From contig JBGANK010000006.1 in assembly GCA_044222395.1 (NCBI GenBank), positions 36,497-100,496 of the forward strand: a stretch of 64,000 nucleotides of DNA. Reading direction: 5' to 3'. Source of the DNA: JAEUMD01 sp044222395 (GTDB lineage: Bacteria > Pseudomonadota > Alphaproteobacteria > Rhizobiales > Hyphomicrobiaceae). Below, in pieces: positions 43,864 to 53,056 of the stretch. The number at the start of each line of letters is the position of its first letter. Position 1 is the stretch's first letter. The translations under genes and the position numbers were made by a program. Under the pieces are notes generated by a model. The model made no database searches. It worked only from the letters and a program-made list of their open reading frames with translations, and was not told where the DNA came from.

Positions 43864-44637
43864 ATGGGCAAGGCTAAAGCGCCGGCGACGTCCAGACTCG
43901 ACACCCCGGCGCTATCCGATCTCGGCGCGGACGTAGAGGTACGACGGCATCCGGCAGCGCGCCGTTTGACGCTTCGGGTATCGCAGACTCGTCGCGCCGT
44001 AATTGTAACCGTGCCAATGCAATGTGACCTTGTCGAGGCAGGTTCGTTCCTTCATCGCAACATGGACTGGGTACGAGAGCGGCTTGGCTGCATACCCGAC
44101 CCGGTTGTGTTCGGGAACGGCGCTGTCATTCCCGTGCGCGGCGAGCCGCATACCCTGGTATTCACCGACAAGACAGTTCGCGGCCGGCGTATCGAGCGCG
44201 CCCCCGCTTCCAATGCGTCGGAAGGCAACTACCCGAGCCTGATGGTTGGCGGCAGCGCCGACACCGCATCCCGGCGATTGACCGAATGGCTGTTCGAGGA
44301 AGCGCGTCGCGATCTGGATGCTTGCGTCGTTCGTCACACTCGCAATCTTGGCCTCAACGCCAAGCGCATCACGGTCCGTGATCAGTCGAGCCGCTGGGGC
44401 TCTTGCTCGACAACCGGAACGCTATCCTTCTCCTGGCGGCTGATCCTGGCGCCACCGCTCATTCTCGACTACGTCGCCGCCCACGAGGTCGCGCACTTGA
44501 AGGAGATGAACCACGGTCCGGGCTTCTGGTCCCTGGTGCGTCGCACGATGCCGCAGATGGACGAGGCACGGCAGTGGCTGCAAATCTATGGCATGGACCT
44601 GCACCGATACGGCCCTCGATCGATCGCCCGTCGCTGA
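43864..44637 (+). CDS. YgjP/SprT-like zinc metallopeptidase-domain protein
   Basis: The 257-residue protein carries the M48-type gluzincin-like domain of the YgjP (DUF45) family. The zinc site is HEVAHLKEMNHGPGFW, with His207, Glu208, His211 and a third ligand in the NH of the same segment. Upstream, RRLTLRVSQTRRAVIVTVP and DQSSRWGSCSTTGTLSFSWRL are family signatures. Cellular substrates of this family are not established. The ATG lies after CAGGGACAACGA. It is separated by about 180 bases from the CoA-transferase gene on the same strand. Confidence 0.9.
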   Translation: MGKAKAPATSRLDTPALSDLGADVEVRRHPAARRLTLRVSQTRRAVIVTVPMQCDLVEAGSFLHRNMDWVRERLGCIPDPVVFGNGAVIPVRGEPHTLVFTDKTVRGRRIERAPASNASEGNYPSLMVGGSADTASRRLTEWLFEEARRDLDACVVRHTRNLGLNAKRITVRDQSSRWGSCSTTGTLSFSWRLILAPPLILDYVAAHEVAHLKEMNHGPGFWSLVRRTMPQMDEARQWLQIYGMDLHRYGPRSIARR

Positions 44638-44815
44638 GGCAAAGCCGCTTCTCCTTTACCCGCAATTTTCGCCGCACCGCACCATCGGTTGCGGCGGGCT
44701 GCGCCTATAATTACTGTCCCCTCTGTCAATAAACAGAAACTCCAGCGCCTTGAGCGATCGGCAGCAGCCGATCAGGTCATGGTGCCACTGGAGACGCCAG
44801 GGGAAACACCCGACG

Positions 44816-46786
44816 ATGAAGAACAAGGTTCTGACCGCCGACAAGGCGATTGCGCTCGTTCGCGACAATGACGTCATCACCACCACGGGCTTCGTACAAA
44901 GCTGCATACCCGAGGCGCTTCATGCGGCCCTGGAGAAGCGCTTCGTGGAGACCGGACACCCGAAAGACCTGACCCTCATCATGTGCGCGGGTGCGGGCGA
45001 CAGCAAGGGTCTGGGCACCGGCCGCTTCCACCATCCCGGAATGCTGAAGCGCGTCATCGCCGCCAACTTCGGCCGAATGCCCGGAGTGGCCAAGGCTGCT
45101 CAGGAAAATAAGATCTGCGGCTACAATCTTCCCCAGGGCGTCATTTCGCAGCTCTATCGCGCATGTGCCGGCGGCCAGCCGGGACTCTTCTCGAAAGTCG
45201 GCCTGCACACCTACGTCGATCCTCGTCTCGGCGGCGGCAAGGTCAACACGGTAACGAAGGAGGATATCGTCAAGCTCGTCGAGGTCGAAGACGAGGAGTG
45301 GTTGTTCTACAAGGCGACACGCATCGACGTCGCCCTGATCCGCGGTACCAGCGCCGATCCCTTCGGCAACATTTCCATGGAGAAGGAACCGCTGATCCTC
45401 GACGCCATGGCGCAGGCGATGGCAGCCCATTCCAACAAGGGCCTCGTCATCGCCCAGGTCGAACGCATCGTCGAGCACGGCTCGATACCGCCCAAGAGCG
45501 TCAAGGTGCCTGGCATTCTGGTCGACTGCGTTGTCGTCGCCGATCCACCCGAGATGCACCGCATGAACTACGGCGTCATCTACAATCCCGCCTTGTCAGG
45601 CGAGATCCGCGTGCCCGTGGAAGGCATGGCCAAGATGCCGCTCGACGAACGCAAGATCATCGCCCGCCGCGCCGCATTCGAGCTGCCGCCCAATGGCGTC
45701 ATCAACCTTGGCGTCGGCGCCCCCGACGGCATCGCCGCCGTCGCCAACGAGGAGAAAGTGACGCCCCACATCACCATGACGACCGAGGCCGGCGCCGTTG
45801 GCGGCGTGCTCGCCGGCGGCTCCAACTTCGGCTCCTCGGCCAACGCACACTCGATCATCGACCAGAACCAGATGTTCGACTTCTACGACGGCGGCGGCCT
45901 CGACATGACGTGTCTGGGCATGGCCGAATGCGATGAAGCCGGCAACGTCAACACCAGCATGTTTGCCGGCCGCCTCAACGGCTGCGGCGGCTTCATCAAC
46001 ATCTCCCAGAATTCGCGCGCTGTCGTCTTTGCCGGCACCTTCACCGCAGGCGGACTGAAGATCGCCATCGAAAGCGGCCGCCTGCGCATCTTGAGCGAGG
46101 GACGTACGCGCAAGTTCGTCAAGGCCGTGGAACAGATCACCTTCTCCGGCTCTTACGCGCAAATGAAGCGCCAGCCCGTCATCTATGTGACCGAGCGCTG
46201 CGTCTTCGAGCTCACACCCGAAGGTCTGGAATTGACCGAAGTCGCACCTGGCATCGACATCGAGAGCGACATCATCGCCCACATGGACTTCAAGCCCGTC
46301 GTCAACAAGCCCGTGCCGATGGACCGGCGCATTTTCCTCGACGAGCCGATGAACCTCGCCGACGATCTCTTCAACGTCAAGCTCGCTGAGCGCATCACCT
46401 ACGACGACGCTCGCAACCTGCTCTTCATCAATCTCGAAGGCTGGAATGTGCGCAAACGCAGCGACATCGACGATCTGAAATCGGCCTTGATCAAGGCCAG
46501 CACCGCTGCCGGCAAGCGCGTCCACTCGGTTGTCAACCATGACGGCTGCCGCATCGCCGAGGATCTCTACGACGACTACGCCGCCATGATCGACTACATG
46601 ACCCAGCATCACTACGCATCGACCGCCCGCTACACGACGAGTGCCTTCATGCGCATGAAGATGCAGGAAGCACTCGGCAAGCGCGGCATTGCTCCCCACA
46701 TCTTCTCCAAGAAGGAGCAGGCGCACGCAGCGCGCGAGGCCGCGGCCTTGAGAAAACGTCTGCAGACAGTGGAGCGGCTTGATTGA
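44816..46786 (+). CDS. Acyl-CoA:acetate/3-ketoacid CoA-transferase (YdiF type, fused subunits)
   Basis: The 656-residue protein is a family I CoA-transferase with alpha and beta parts in one chain. The alpha part starts with KVLTADKAIALVRDNDVITTTGF and has TLIMCAGAGDSKGLG. The beta part starts near GVINLGVGAPDGIAAVANEE, and the predicted catalytic Glu324 lies in TTEAGAVGG. The closest described relatives are YdiF and propionate CoA-transferase; actual acyl specificity cannot be read. The C-terminal 130 residues extend beyond the core domains. An in-frame ATG 22 codons upstream exists, but the conserved part starts at 44816. The gene converges with the class A PBP gene. Confidence 0.9.
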   Translation: MKNKVLTADKAIALVRDNDVITTTGFVQSCIPEALHAALEKRFVETGHPKDLTLIMCAGAGDSKGLGTGRFHHPGMLKRVIAANFGRMPGVAKAAQENKICGYNLPQGVISQLYRACAGGQPGLFSKVGLHTYVDPRLGGGKVNTVTKEDIVKLVEVEDEEWLFYKATRIDVALIRGTSADPFGNISMEKEPLILDAMAQAMAAHSNKGLVIAQVERIVEHGSIPPKSVKVPGILVDCVVVADPPEMHRMNYGVIYNPALSGEIRVPVEGMAKMPLDERKIIARRAAFELPPNGVINLGVGAPDGIAAVANEEKVTPHITMTTEAGAVGGVLAGGSNFGSSANAHSIIDQNQMFDFYDGGGLDMTCLGMAECDEAGNVNTSMFAGRLNGCGGFINISQNSRAVVFAGTFTAGGLKIAIESGRLRILSEGRTRKFVKAVEQITFSGSYAQMKRQPVIYVTERCVFELTPEGLELTEVAPGIDIESDIIAHMDFKPVVNKPVPMDRRIFLDEPMNLADDLFNVKLAERITYDDARNLLFINLEGWNVRKRSDIDDLKSALIKASTAAGKRVHSVVNHDGCRIAEDLYDDYAAMIDYMTQHHYASTARYTTSAFMRMKMQEALGKRGIAPHIFSKKEQAHAAREAAALRKRLQTVERLD

Positions 46787-46795
46787 TATGAAGCG

Positions 46796-46820
46796 CCCCG
46801 GCAGCACCGTGCCGCCGGGG
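46796..46820. terminator. Hairpin between convergent genes
   Basis: CCCCGGC pairs with GCCGGGG, continued by three further pairs after one mismatch around a 3-base loop. There is no T-run on either side, so terminator activity for the CoA-transferase or the PBP transcript is only suggested by position. Confidence 0.35.
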
Positions 46821-46837
46821 TCGCCGAAATTGCAGCT

Positions 46838-49246
46838 CTACCGGCCGGCACCGAGCGCCATCAAACCACCTGGCAAGGCATCCCGACGTCGCTCGGCGTC
46901 GGGCAGCACGTCCAATTGCCGGCGGATTGCCTCCGGATCGAACGCCGTCGCGGTCGCAGCAGCGTTGCCGCTCACGGCATCAGGTTCCGCGAGCACGCGC
47001 GCGAGGAAATCTTCGCTGATGCGCTCGCTCGGATGCGATCTCAAAGGCGCCGCGTTCGCGGTCGGCGGCTCGACCGCCAGCCGCTGACCGTTTGCTGGAC
47101 GATCCGCTTTCTCCGCCGATCGGCCAGAATATGTCGAGCGTCCGCTCGATAGTCCCGTTGTCGCAGACGGGGCAAGGATCTTGCGCACCGTATCGAGAGA
47201 CTGCGGCTGCGGGCCCGGCGTCAGCATCTGGCTGAGATCGACCGCCCGGATCGTTGCAGGCGGCGATGCATTCTGCCGGCTTGCCTCGATGACGGGTGAT
47301 GCTGCCTGCGCTCCCGCCACCCCATCGAGCGGCGTCGTTCCCGGCAGTGCAGCAGGTGTCAAATCCCGATGCGCTTCGAGCATGACCGCGCGCCAGATCT
47401 GCGCCGGCAGCGTACCGCCCATCACGCGATTCATCGACGTGCTGTCGTCGTTTCCGATCCAAACGCCCGTCGTCATGTGCGCCGTGTAGCCGACGAACCA
47501 GGCGTCGCGAAAATCCTGCGTCGTGCCCGTCTTGCCAGCCGCCGGATGACTGGGCAACGCCGCTTGCCGTCCCGTACCGGACACCATTGCTTCATTGAGC
47601 ATGTCGTTCATCGCCCCGACATTCGCCAGGCTCACCACGCTCTTCCGTGCAGTCGCTCCATGCGCATAAAGTACGCGCCCCGTGTTGAGCCGCACGCGGC
47701 GAATGATGTAGGGCTCCGCAATTTCGCCGCCCCGACCCAGCACGCTGTAGGCTCCGGCAAGCTCTATCAGCGTCAATTCCGACGTGCCGAGCGCGATCGA
47801 AAGGTCTTCGCGCAACTCCGACTGGATGCCGAGCCGGCGCGACGTATTGATGACCGCCCTCAGCCCGACCTCATTGGTGAGCCGCACCGCCACCGAATTA
47901 ACGGACTTCGCCAGCGCCTGCCGCACGCTGATCGCGCCAACATGCCGGTTGTTGTCGTTGCGTGGCGACCAGCCACCGATCGTCAGCGGCAGATCATAAG
48001 TGATCGTGTCGGGCGAAACCCCGCGCTCCAGCGCCGTCAGATAGACGAACGGCTTGAACACCGAGCCCGGCTGGCGCCGTGCCTTGGTCGCGCGGTTGAA
48101 CTGGCTTTCGGCATAGGAGCGACCCCCGACCAGCGCGCGTATCCCGCCATCGTGATCGAGCGTGACGAGAGCCGCCTGACTCGCGCGCATCGCCTTCCCC
48201 TTGCTGTCGAGAAGCGAACGAACCGCCTGATCGGCGTGCCGCTGCAGGCTCGCATCGATCGTCGTCTCAACGATCATCTCCGTGTATTCGCTGCCCAGGA
48301 TCGGCGGCAGACGCTCGAGCGCCAGATCGATGGCATACTCGAATCCCGTCACCGACTTCGGACCCTTGAGATCCGCAAAGCGCATCTTCTCGCGCATCGC
48401 CAGGTCATAGGCCGCCATTGCCAGAACGCCGGCATCCCGCATCCGCGCCAGCACCACCTGCGCGCGTGCCATGGCAGCCTGTTCGCTGGTCGTCGGCGCA
48501 TATTTCGACGGCGCCTTGAGCAGCCCGGCGATCAACGCAGCCTCGGTCACCGACAACGCGCGCACCGATTTGTCGAAATAGCGTTGCGCCGCCGCCTCGA
48601 TCCCGTAGGCACCGCCACCGAAGTAGACACGATTGAGATAGAGCTCCAGGATGTCGCGCTTGGAAAGCCGTACCTCGAGCCAGATCGCCAGCGCCAGTTC
48701 GTCGAGCTTGCGCGACATTGTCCGCTCGGACGACAGGAACAGGTTCTTGGCCAACTGCTGCGTCAGCGTCGAGCCGCCTTGCACAAAGCGACCCGCCCTG
48801 AGATTGGCGAATGCCGCGCGCATCAAGCCGATCGGATCGATACCCCAATGATCGAAGAAGCGGCGATCCTCCGTCGCCACCACCGCGTCGATGACGTGCT
48901 TGGGCACCATGTCGAGCGGCATGTAGTCGTGCGCCGCCCCTCGCTTGGCGAGCAGCGTTCCATCCCGTGCGACAATGCGAATTATGGGTGCCCGATCCCC
49001 TGCGCGTACCGACAGCGGATCAGGAAAGACGATCGTGTAGTAGATCAGCATGCCGGCAAGCCACAAGGCACACCCCAGGCCGGCTGCGAATGTTGTATGA
49101 GCCGTTAGCTTGATCATCCACGACGGGCCGCGACCAGACTTGGCGGCGCCGGCTTCGGCAGCGCCACCCTGTTGGCCTGCTTGCGGGTGCGATGGATCGG
49201 GCTGTCCCGCGGGCGTTTTGCCCGTATGACGCCGCAACAACCCCAT
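46838..49246 (-). CDS. Class A penicillin-binding protein (PBP1A family)
   Basis: This 802-residue bifunctional enzyme polymerises and cross-links peptidoglycan. One membrane anchor lies at about residues 50-72 after a basic Gln/Pro-rich cytoplasmic tail. The GT51 domain has EDRRFFDHWGIDP, GGSTLTQQLAKNLFLS and KRDILELYLNRVYFGGGAYGIE. The transpeptidase domain has PGSVFKP (SxxK), SVN and AGKTGTTQDFRDAWFVG. A Ser/Ala-rich tail of about 140 residues follows. The start at 49246 keeps AGAGGG upstream; an earlier in-frame start adds 17 residues of no known match. The gene is probably monocistronic. Confidence 0.95.
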   Translation of the reverse strand: MGLLRRHTGKTPAGQPDPSHPQAGQQGGAAEAGAAKSGRGPSWMIKLTAHTTFAAGLGCALWLAGMLIYYTIVFPDPLSVRAGDRAPIIRIVARDGTLLAKRGAAHDYMPLDMVPKHVIDAVVATEDRRFFDHWGIDPIGLMRAAFANLRAGRFVQGGSTLTQQLAKNLFLSSERTMSRKLDELALAIWLEVRLSKRDILELYLNRVYFGGGAYGIEAAAQRYFDKSVRALSVTEAALIAGLLKAPSKYAPTTSEQAAMARAQVVLARMRDAGVLAMAAYDLAMREKMRFADLKGPKSVTGFEYAIDLALERLPPILGSEYTEMIVETTIDASLQRHADQAVRSLLDSKGKAMRASQAALVTLDHDGGIRALVGGRSYAESQFNRATKARRQPGSVFKPFVYLTALERGVSPDTITYDLPLTIGGWSPRNDNNRHVGAISVRQALAKSVNSVAVRLTNEVGLRAVINTSRRLGIQSELREDLSIALGTSELTLIELAGAYSVLGRGGEIAEPYIIRRVRLNTGRVLYAHGATARKSVVSLANVGAMNDMLNEAMVSGTGRQAALPSHPAAGKTGTTQDFRDAWFVGYTAHMTTGVWIGNDDSTSMNRVMGGTLPAQIWRAVMLEAHRDLTPAALPGTTPLDGVAGAQAASPVIEASRQNASPPATIRAVDLSQMLTPGPQPQSLDTVRKILAPSATTGLSSGRSTYSGRSAEKADRPANGQRLAVEPPTANAAPLRSHPSERISEDFLARVLAEPDAVSGNAAATATAFDPEAIRRQLDVLPDAERRRDALPGGLMALGAGR

Positions 49247-49422
49247 CCGACCAATACCCTCTGACGCACACCCTCTGCGCGCGGCAATGACCCGCACACG
49301 TACTCGCGCGAAAATATCCGAACAGTGTCTAAGAGAGGGTTAACCATGTCGCAGCAACGCGGCGGTGGCGAGCGGAATTGATCCCGCTTCAGCCCACCCA
49401 CCGGTGCCACCCGAATTTTCTA

Positions 49423-49713
49423 TCAGCTTCTCTCGCGCCACAGCACGATCGGATAGGTCAGGATCGACAACAGAATGCGCGCCACGATCGTGAACCCCAT
49501 GAAGACGATCTGTCGCTCTTCCAGCAGCACGCGGATCCAGTTGTTGTACTCGGTCGAAAGCCCGCGGCTGATGAGCCACGTCTTGAAGCTTGAAGCTGCT
49601 TCGAATAGCGTCGCCATCGTGTCCGGATATTTGAGAAAGAAGAATCCGAACAGCAGCGCGCCAAGCACCAGCGAGACGATGATATTGGAAGTCGAAAGCA
49701 GGATGCGTGTCAC
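49423..49713 (-). CDS. Small two-helix membrane protein, unknown
   Basis: I do not recognise this 96-residue protein. Two hydrophobic helices (IIVSLVLGALLFGFFFL and MGFTIVARILLSILTYPIVL) flank an amphipathic, Ser/Trp-containing loop of about 40 residues, giving a hairpin topology. It lies 177 bases upstream of the PBP gene on the same strand. The clear membrane pattern makes it more likely real than chance. Confidence 0.65.
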   Translation of the reverse strand: MTRILLSTSNIIVSLVLGALLFGFFFLKYPDTMATLFEAASSFKTWLISRGLSTEYNNWIRVLLEERQIVFMGFTIVARILLSILTYPIVLWRERS

Positions 49714-50086
49714 GGGATTCGTCCTCGATTGGTCATGCCTCGGTCACAACGCTCTGCGGATGTCGCCGTTCCCGTTCGGCTAAGGCATCGCGTGCCAGGC
49801 CGCCTGAACGCACAGACGCACTGTAACATGCACGGGCAACATCACTGAAACCCTCGACGATTGCAAAATGCCCATTCCCTAGCCGCACAATGCCGCCACG
49901 ATGCCGCCATCACCCGCGTTGCGGGTCGACGATGAGCCGGCGCGTGGCCGCCCTGCCACACGGCGCCACCTTCCCCAGCCATTCAGATGAACCCGATTGC
50001 GAACCACTGGAAACCAATCCAGTGTCCCGCCAGCGAACCGGCCACCTTGAATTTGTCGGCCACCCAATGCTCCTGGACCGCACTCC
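49714..50086. other. Intergenic region ahead of the PagL-like gene
   Basis: No gene is supported here. A minus-strand frame at 49983-50168 contains a hydrophobic, Trp-rich end but overlaps the pagL start and has no ribosome-binding site. No hairpin stands out. Confidence 0.4.
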
Positions 50087-50653
50087 ATGCTCCGATCCAT
50101 GACCTCAGCGTTGTCAACCGTGGCGGCTTCGCTTGCCGTGTCGCTGACAGTTGTCGCCGCTTCCGCACCGGCCGTCGCGCAAAGCCCCGTCTCCGAAGTC
50201 AAGGCCGGGCTTCTGGCGCACGATGTGCCTGATCTTTGGAGCGGCTTCCAGCTCGAAACCGACGCGCCGGACATCAACCTGGAAGTGATCTTCGCTCGCT
50301 ACATGCCGTTTCTCGGCGGCCGCATCCACCCCGCAGTCGGCGCCTCGATCAACACCGGCGGCGGCACCAGCCACGCCTACCTCGATGCACGCTGGCAGTA
50401 CGATACGCCGTCTGGCATCTTCTTCGGGCTTGGCATTGGCTTGGCGATCCACGACGGCGAGACCGGTCCGGACGAACCCGACATGAAGGCGCTCGGCTCG
50501 CGCGTGCTGCTGCATTTCCCTGTCGAGATCGGCTATCGCCTCGACCGACACAACTCGCTCTCGGTCTATTTCGAGCACACCTCCAACGCCTACACGCAGA
50601 CCTATAACGAGGGTCTCGACCGCATCGGCGTTCGCTACGGCTACCGCTTCTGA
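50087..50653 (+). CDS. pagL: PagL-like acyloxyacyl hydrolase (lipid A 3-O-deacylase)
   Basis: The 188-residue product is an outer-membrane beta-barrel lipid A deacylase. A signal peptide ends in APAVAQ. The mature part has alternating beta strands and the PagL catalytic motif FEHTSNA, with the His and Ser two residues apart and the conserved Asn. The C-terminus ends with VRYGYRF, a typical terminal aromatic for outer-membrane insertion. Known members remove the 3-position acyl chain from lipid A. Two ATGs (50087 and 50099) are possible. The AidB-type gene follows 74 bases later. Confidence 0.85.
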   Translation: MLRSMTSALSTVAASLAVSLTVVAASAPAVAQSPVSEVKAGLLAHDVPDLWSGFQLETDAPDINLEVIFARYMPFLGGRIHPAVGASINTGGGTSHAYLDARWQYDTPSGIFFGLGIGLAIHDGETGPDEPDMKALGSRVLLHFPVEIGYRLDRHNSLSVYFEHTSNAYTQTYNEGLDRIGVRYGYRF

Positions 50654-50727
50654 GACCTCCGGCGGTTACACCGCCACGCGCAGGTGCTACGCTTCCCCGC
50701 GGTCCCCGACGACCACGGAGCGCCACA

Positions 50728-52395
50728 GTGATTCCATTGAAGCCACGCGCCGACCTGCCGACACACGAGGTCGTCAACACGCCGCCCCATATGGGTGATC
50801 AGGATCTGTGGACCGGCGACATCGCCTTGCGCGAGGGCGTCAACCGCGAAGGCGCCGCCTGGGCATCGGATCGCATCGCAGCATTTGGCAAGGTCGCGGG
50901 TGCCACCGCCACATTCGAAAACGCCGACCTCGCAAATCGCTTTCCACCCGAGCTCAAGACCTTCGACCGCTACGGCATGCGCATCAACGAGGTCGCCTTC
51001 CACCCTGCTTATCACGACCTGATGACATTGGCGCTCGACAACGAGGTTCCCAATTTCGCCTGGCGTCACGTCAAGCCCGGCGCCCAGGTCGCCCACATGG
51101 CCATGAGCTACATGCTCAACCAGGCCGAAGGCGGCGTCATGTGCCCGATGGCGATGACCTATTCCGCCATTCCCGTGCTCGCCCGCAACAAGGGAGCGCC
51201 TTCTGGATTCGTCGAGAAGGCGTGTGCGGCATCCTACGATCGACGCGACATCCCCGGGCAAGACAAGACCGGCGTCACCATCGGCATGTTCATGACCGAG
51301 AAGCAGGGCGGCTCGGACGTGCGTGCGAATACGACGCGCGCCATCCCCGCTTCTTCCACCGCGGGACCTGGAGCCGACTACAGGATCACTGGCCACAAGT
51401 TCTTCTGCTCAGCCCCTATGTCCGACGCCTTCCTCGCCCTCGCCTACACCGACAATGGCCTCTCTTGCTTCTTCATCCCGCGCTGGACACCGGATGGCAA
51501 CCGCAACGCCTTCTACATCCAGCGCCTCAAGGACAAGCTCGGCAATCGCTCGAACGCCTCGTCCGAAATCGAGTTCGCCGATACGCACGCTGTCATGGTC
51601 GGCGAGGAAGGCCGCGGCGTCCGCACCATCATCGACATGGTGCAGGGCACGCGCATCTATTGTGCGGTTGGTTCGGCGTCCTTGATGCGCCAGGGCGTCG
51701 TGCAGGCGCTGCACCACACCTCCCATCGCTCCGCCTTCCAGAAGCGCTTGATCGACCAGCCGCTGATGCAGAATGTCCTAGCCGACTTGGCTCTTGAATC
51801 CGAAGCCGCCCTTGTCCTCTGGCTGCGCCTCGCCCGCTCACTCGACGAAGCACCCCATAGCGCCAATGAAGCAGCCCTCGCCCGCATCGGCACGGCAATT
51901 GCGAAATACTGGATCTGCAAACGCGCGCCGGGCCATGTCTTCGAGGCCATGGAGTGCCACGGCGGACCCGGCTACGTCGAGGAGTCGCCGCTGCCGCGGC
52001 TCTATCGCGAAGCACCTGTCAACAGCATCTGGGAAGGCTCCGGCAATGTCATGTGCCTCGACGTATTGCGCGCCATGAGTCGCGAGCCAGATGCCGTCGA
52101 AGCCTACTTCGCCGAACTCGATGCTGCACGCGGCGCCAGTGCCGCACTCGACCACGCCGTCATCAAGCTCAAGGGCGAGATCGCCAGCAACTCCGGCATT
52201 GAGGCCCGCGCCCGCCGCATCACCGAGTCGATGGCGGTCGCGTGGCAGGGCGCATTGCTCGTACGACACGCTCCTTCAGACGTGGCCGATGCGTTCTGCG
52301 CCTCGCGCTTGGGGGAGCATTGGACCGGCGCCTACGGCACACTGCCATCAGGCGCCAGCCTTGCCGCCATCATTGCGCGAGCAATGCCCGCTTAG
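50728..52395 (+). CDS. AidB-type acyl-CoA dehydrogenase family flavoprotein
   Basis: The 555-residue FAD protein belongs to the acyl-CoA dehydrogenase superfamily and specifically to the longer AidB-like branch. Supporting segments are VVNTPPHMGDQDLW near the N-terminus, GGVMCPMAMTYSAIPVL, the FAD loop FMTEKQGGSDVRANTT, and the C-terminal CHGGPGYVEESPLPRLYREA followed by NSIWEGSGNVMCLDVLRA. E. coli AidB binds DNA and protects it from alkylation; whether this protein does so or is a catabolic dehydrogenase is open. GTG follows GGAGCG. Ada, the regulator of E. coli aidB, is encoded near 12-13 kb. Confidence 0.88.
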   Translation: MIPLKPRADLPTHEVVNTPPHMGDQDLWTGDIALREGVNREGAAWASDRIAAFGKVAGATATFENADLANRFPPELKTFDRYGMRINEVAFHPAYHDLMTLALDNEVPNFAWRHVKPGAQVAHMAMSYMLNQAEGGVMCPMAMTYSAIPVLARNKGAPSGFVEKACAASYDRRDIPGQDKTGVTIGMFMTEKQGGSDVRANTTRAIPASSTAGPGADYRITGHKFFCSAPMSDAFLALAYTDNGLSCFFIPRWTPDGNRNAFYIQRLKDKLGNRSNASSEIEFADTHAVMVGEEGRGVRTIIDMVQGTRIYCAVGSASLMRQGVVQALHHTSHRSAFQKRLIDQPLMQNVLADLALESEAALVLWLRLARSLDEAPHSANEAALARIGTAIAKYWICKRAPGHVFEAMECHGGPGYVEESPLPRLYREAPVNSIWEGSGNVMCLDVLRAMSREPDAVEAYFAELDAARGASAALDHAVIKLKGEIASNSGIEARARRITESMAVAWQGALLVRHAPSDVADAFCASRLGEHWTGAYGTLPSGASLAAIIARAMPA

Positions 52396-52458
52396 TTCCG
52401 CGCCAACAGCCAGGCCGCAGCACGGGGCCACATCGCACGCGATGCATGGCAATTTCAT

Positions 52459-52911
52459 TCACCGGCCGCGCTTGATGTCCTGCACAGCCTGCTCCAGCCC
52501 TTGCAGGAATCGCGAGCGATCCTGTTTGGAGAAGCTGGCGTTGTATCCCTTAGACTCGCCCGTCTCGCGCAAGTGCTGCTGAAGATCACGCATGGCGAGC
52601 GCCGTGCCGATGTTGGCATCCGTGAAGGGTTTGCCCGTCGGCCCGATCGCCTTTGCACCCGCCTTGAGGCAACGCGAGGCGAGCGGGATGTCGGCTGTGA
52701 CTGCGATGTCGACCTCCGTAATGCGCTCCGCAATCCAGTTGTCCGCCGCATCGGCCCCGTCGCTGACGACCACGCGATGCACATTCTCGCCCTCGGGTAG
52801 CCGCATGTGGGCATTCGACACGAAATGAATCGCGAGCCCGTGCCGCGCCGCCACCTTCGCCGCCTCCTCCTTCACCGGACACGCATCCGCATCGACGAAG
52901 ATTGTGGTCAT
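52459..52911 (-). CDS. YaiI/YqxD family (UPF0178, DUF188) protein
   Basis: The 150-residue protein has the family signature FVDADACPVKEE at the N-terminus, a Rossmann-like PIN-related fold pattern, VTADIPLASRCLKAGAKAIGP and GYNASFSKQDRSRF. Function is not established, although the conserved Asp set resembles PIN-type nucleases. The ATG at 52911 is the family start. It is the last of three minus-strand genes below kup, separated from its upstream neighbour by a repeat element. Confidence 0.93.
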   Translation of the reverse strand: MTTIFVDADACPVKEEAAKVAARHGLAIHFVSNAHMRLPEGENVHRVVVSDGADAADNWIAERITEVDIAVTADIPLASRCLKAGAKAIGPTGKPFTDANIGTALAMRDLQQHLRETGESKGYNASFSKQDRSRFLQGLEQAVQDIKRGR

Positions 52912-52937
52912 GACAATTCCGACTTGCTCTGCCCAGT

Positions 52938-53024
52938 CCCCTCTCTCCTCGGGGGAGAGGTTAAGGGTGAGGGGGCTGCGCCCGGCAAAGCCGGCGCAAT
53001 CGATTCTCCCTCATCCGCCCCTCG
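52938..53024. repeat. 'CCCTCTC...GAGAGG...GTGAGGG' intergenic palindromic repeat
   Basis: CCCTCTCTCC faces GGGAGAGG across TCGG, followed by TTAAGGGTGAGGGGG and, after a spacer with a GCCGGC pair, by TCCCTCATCCGCCCC. This looks like a transcribed, foldable intergenic repeat of the type widespread in proteobacteria. It sits between yaiI and the next gene. Confidence 0.75.
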
Positions 53025-53056
53025 GTGGACTTTCACTATTGAGGAGAGAAAAAACC

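Noticed and set aside
45596..46807. 403-codon open frame opposite the CoA-transferase gene
   Set aside because: Antisense shadow with repetitive Val/Asp/Gly composition; the plus-strand enzyme is complete.
47369..49108. 579-codon open frame opposite the class A PBP gene
   Set aside because: Arg/His/Gln-rich antisense frame with no domain; the PBP motifs are all on the other strand.
49983..50168. Minus-strand frame with a hydrophobic Trp-rich end
   Set aside because: It overlaps the start of the PagL-like gene, lacks a ribosome-binding site, and its N-terminal half is basic and low in complexity.
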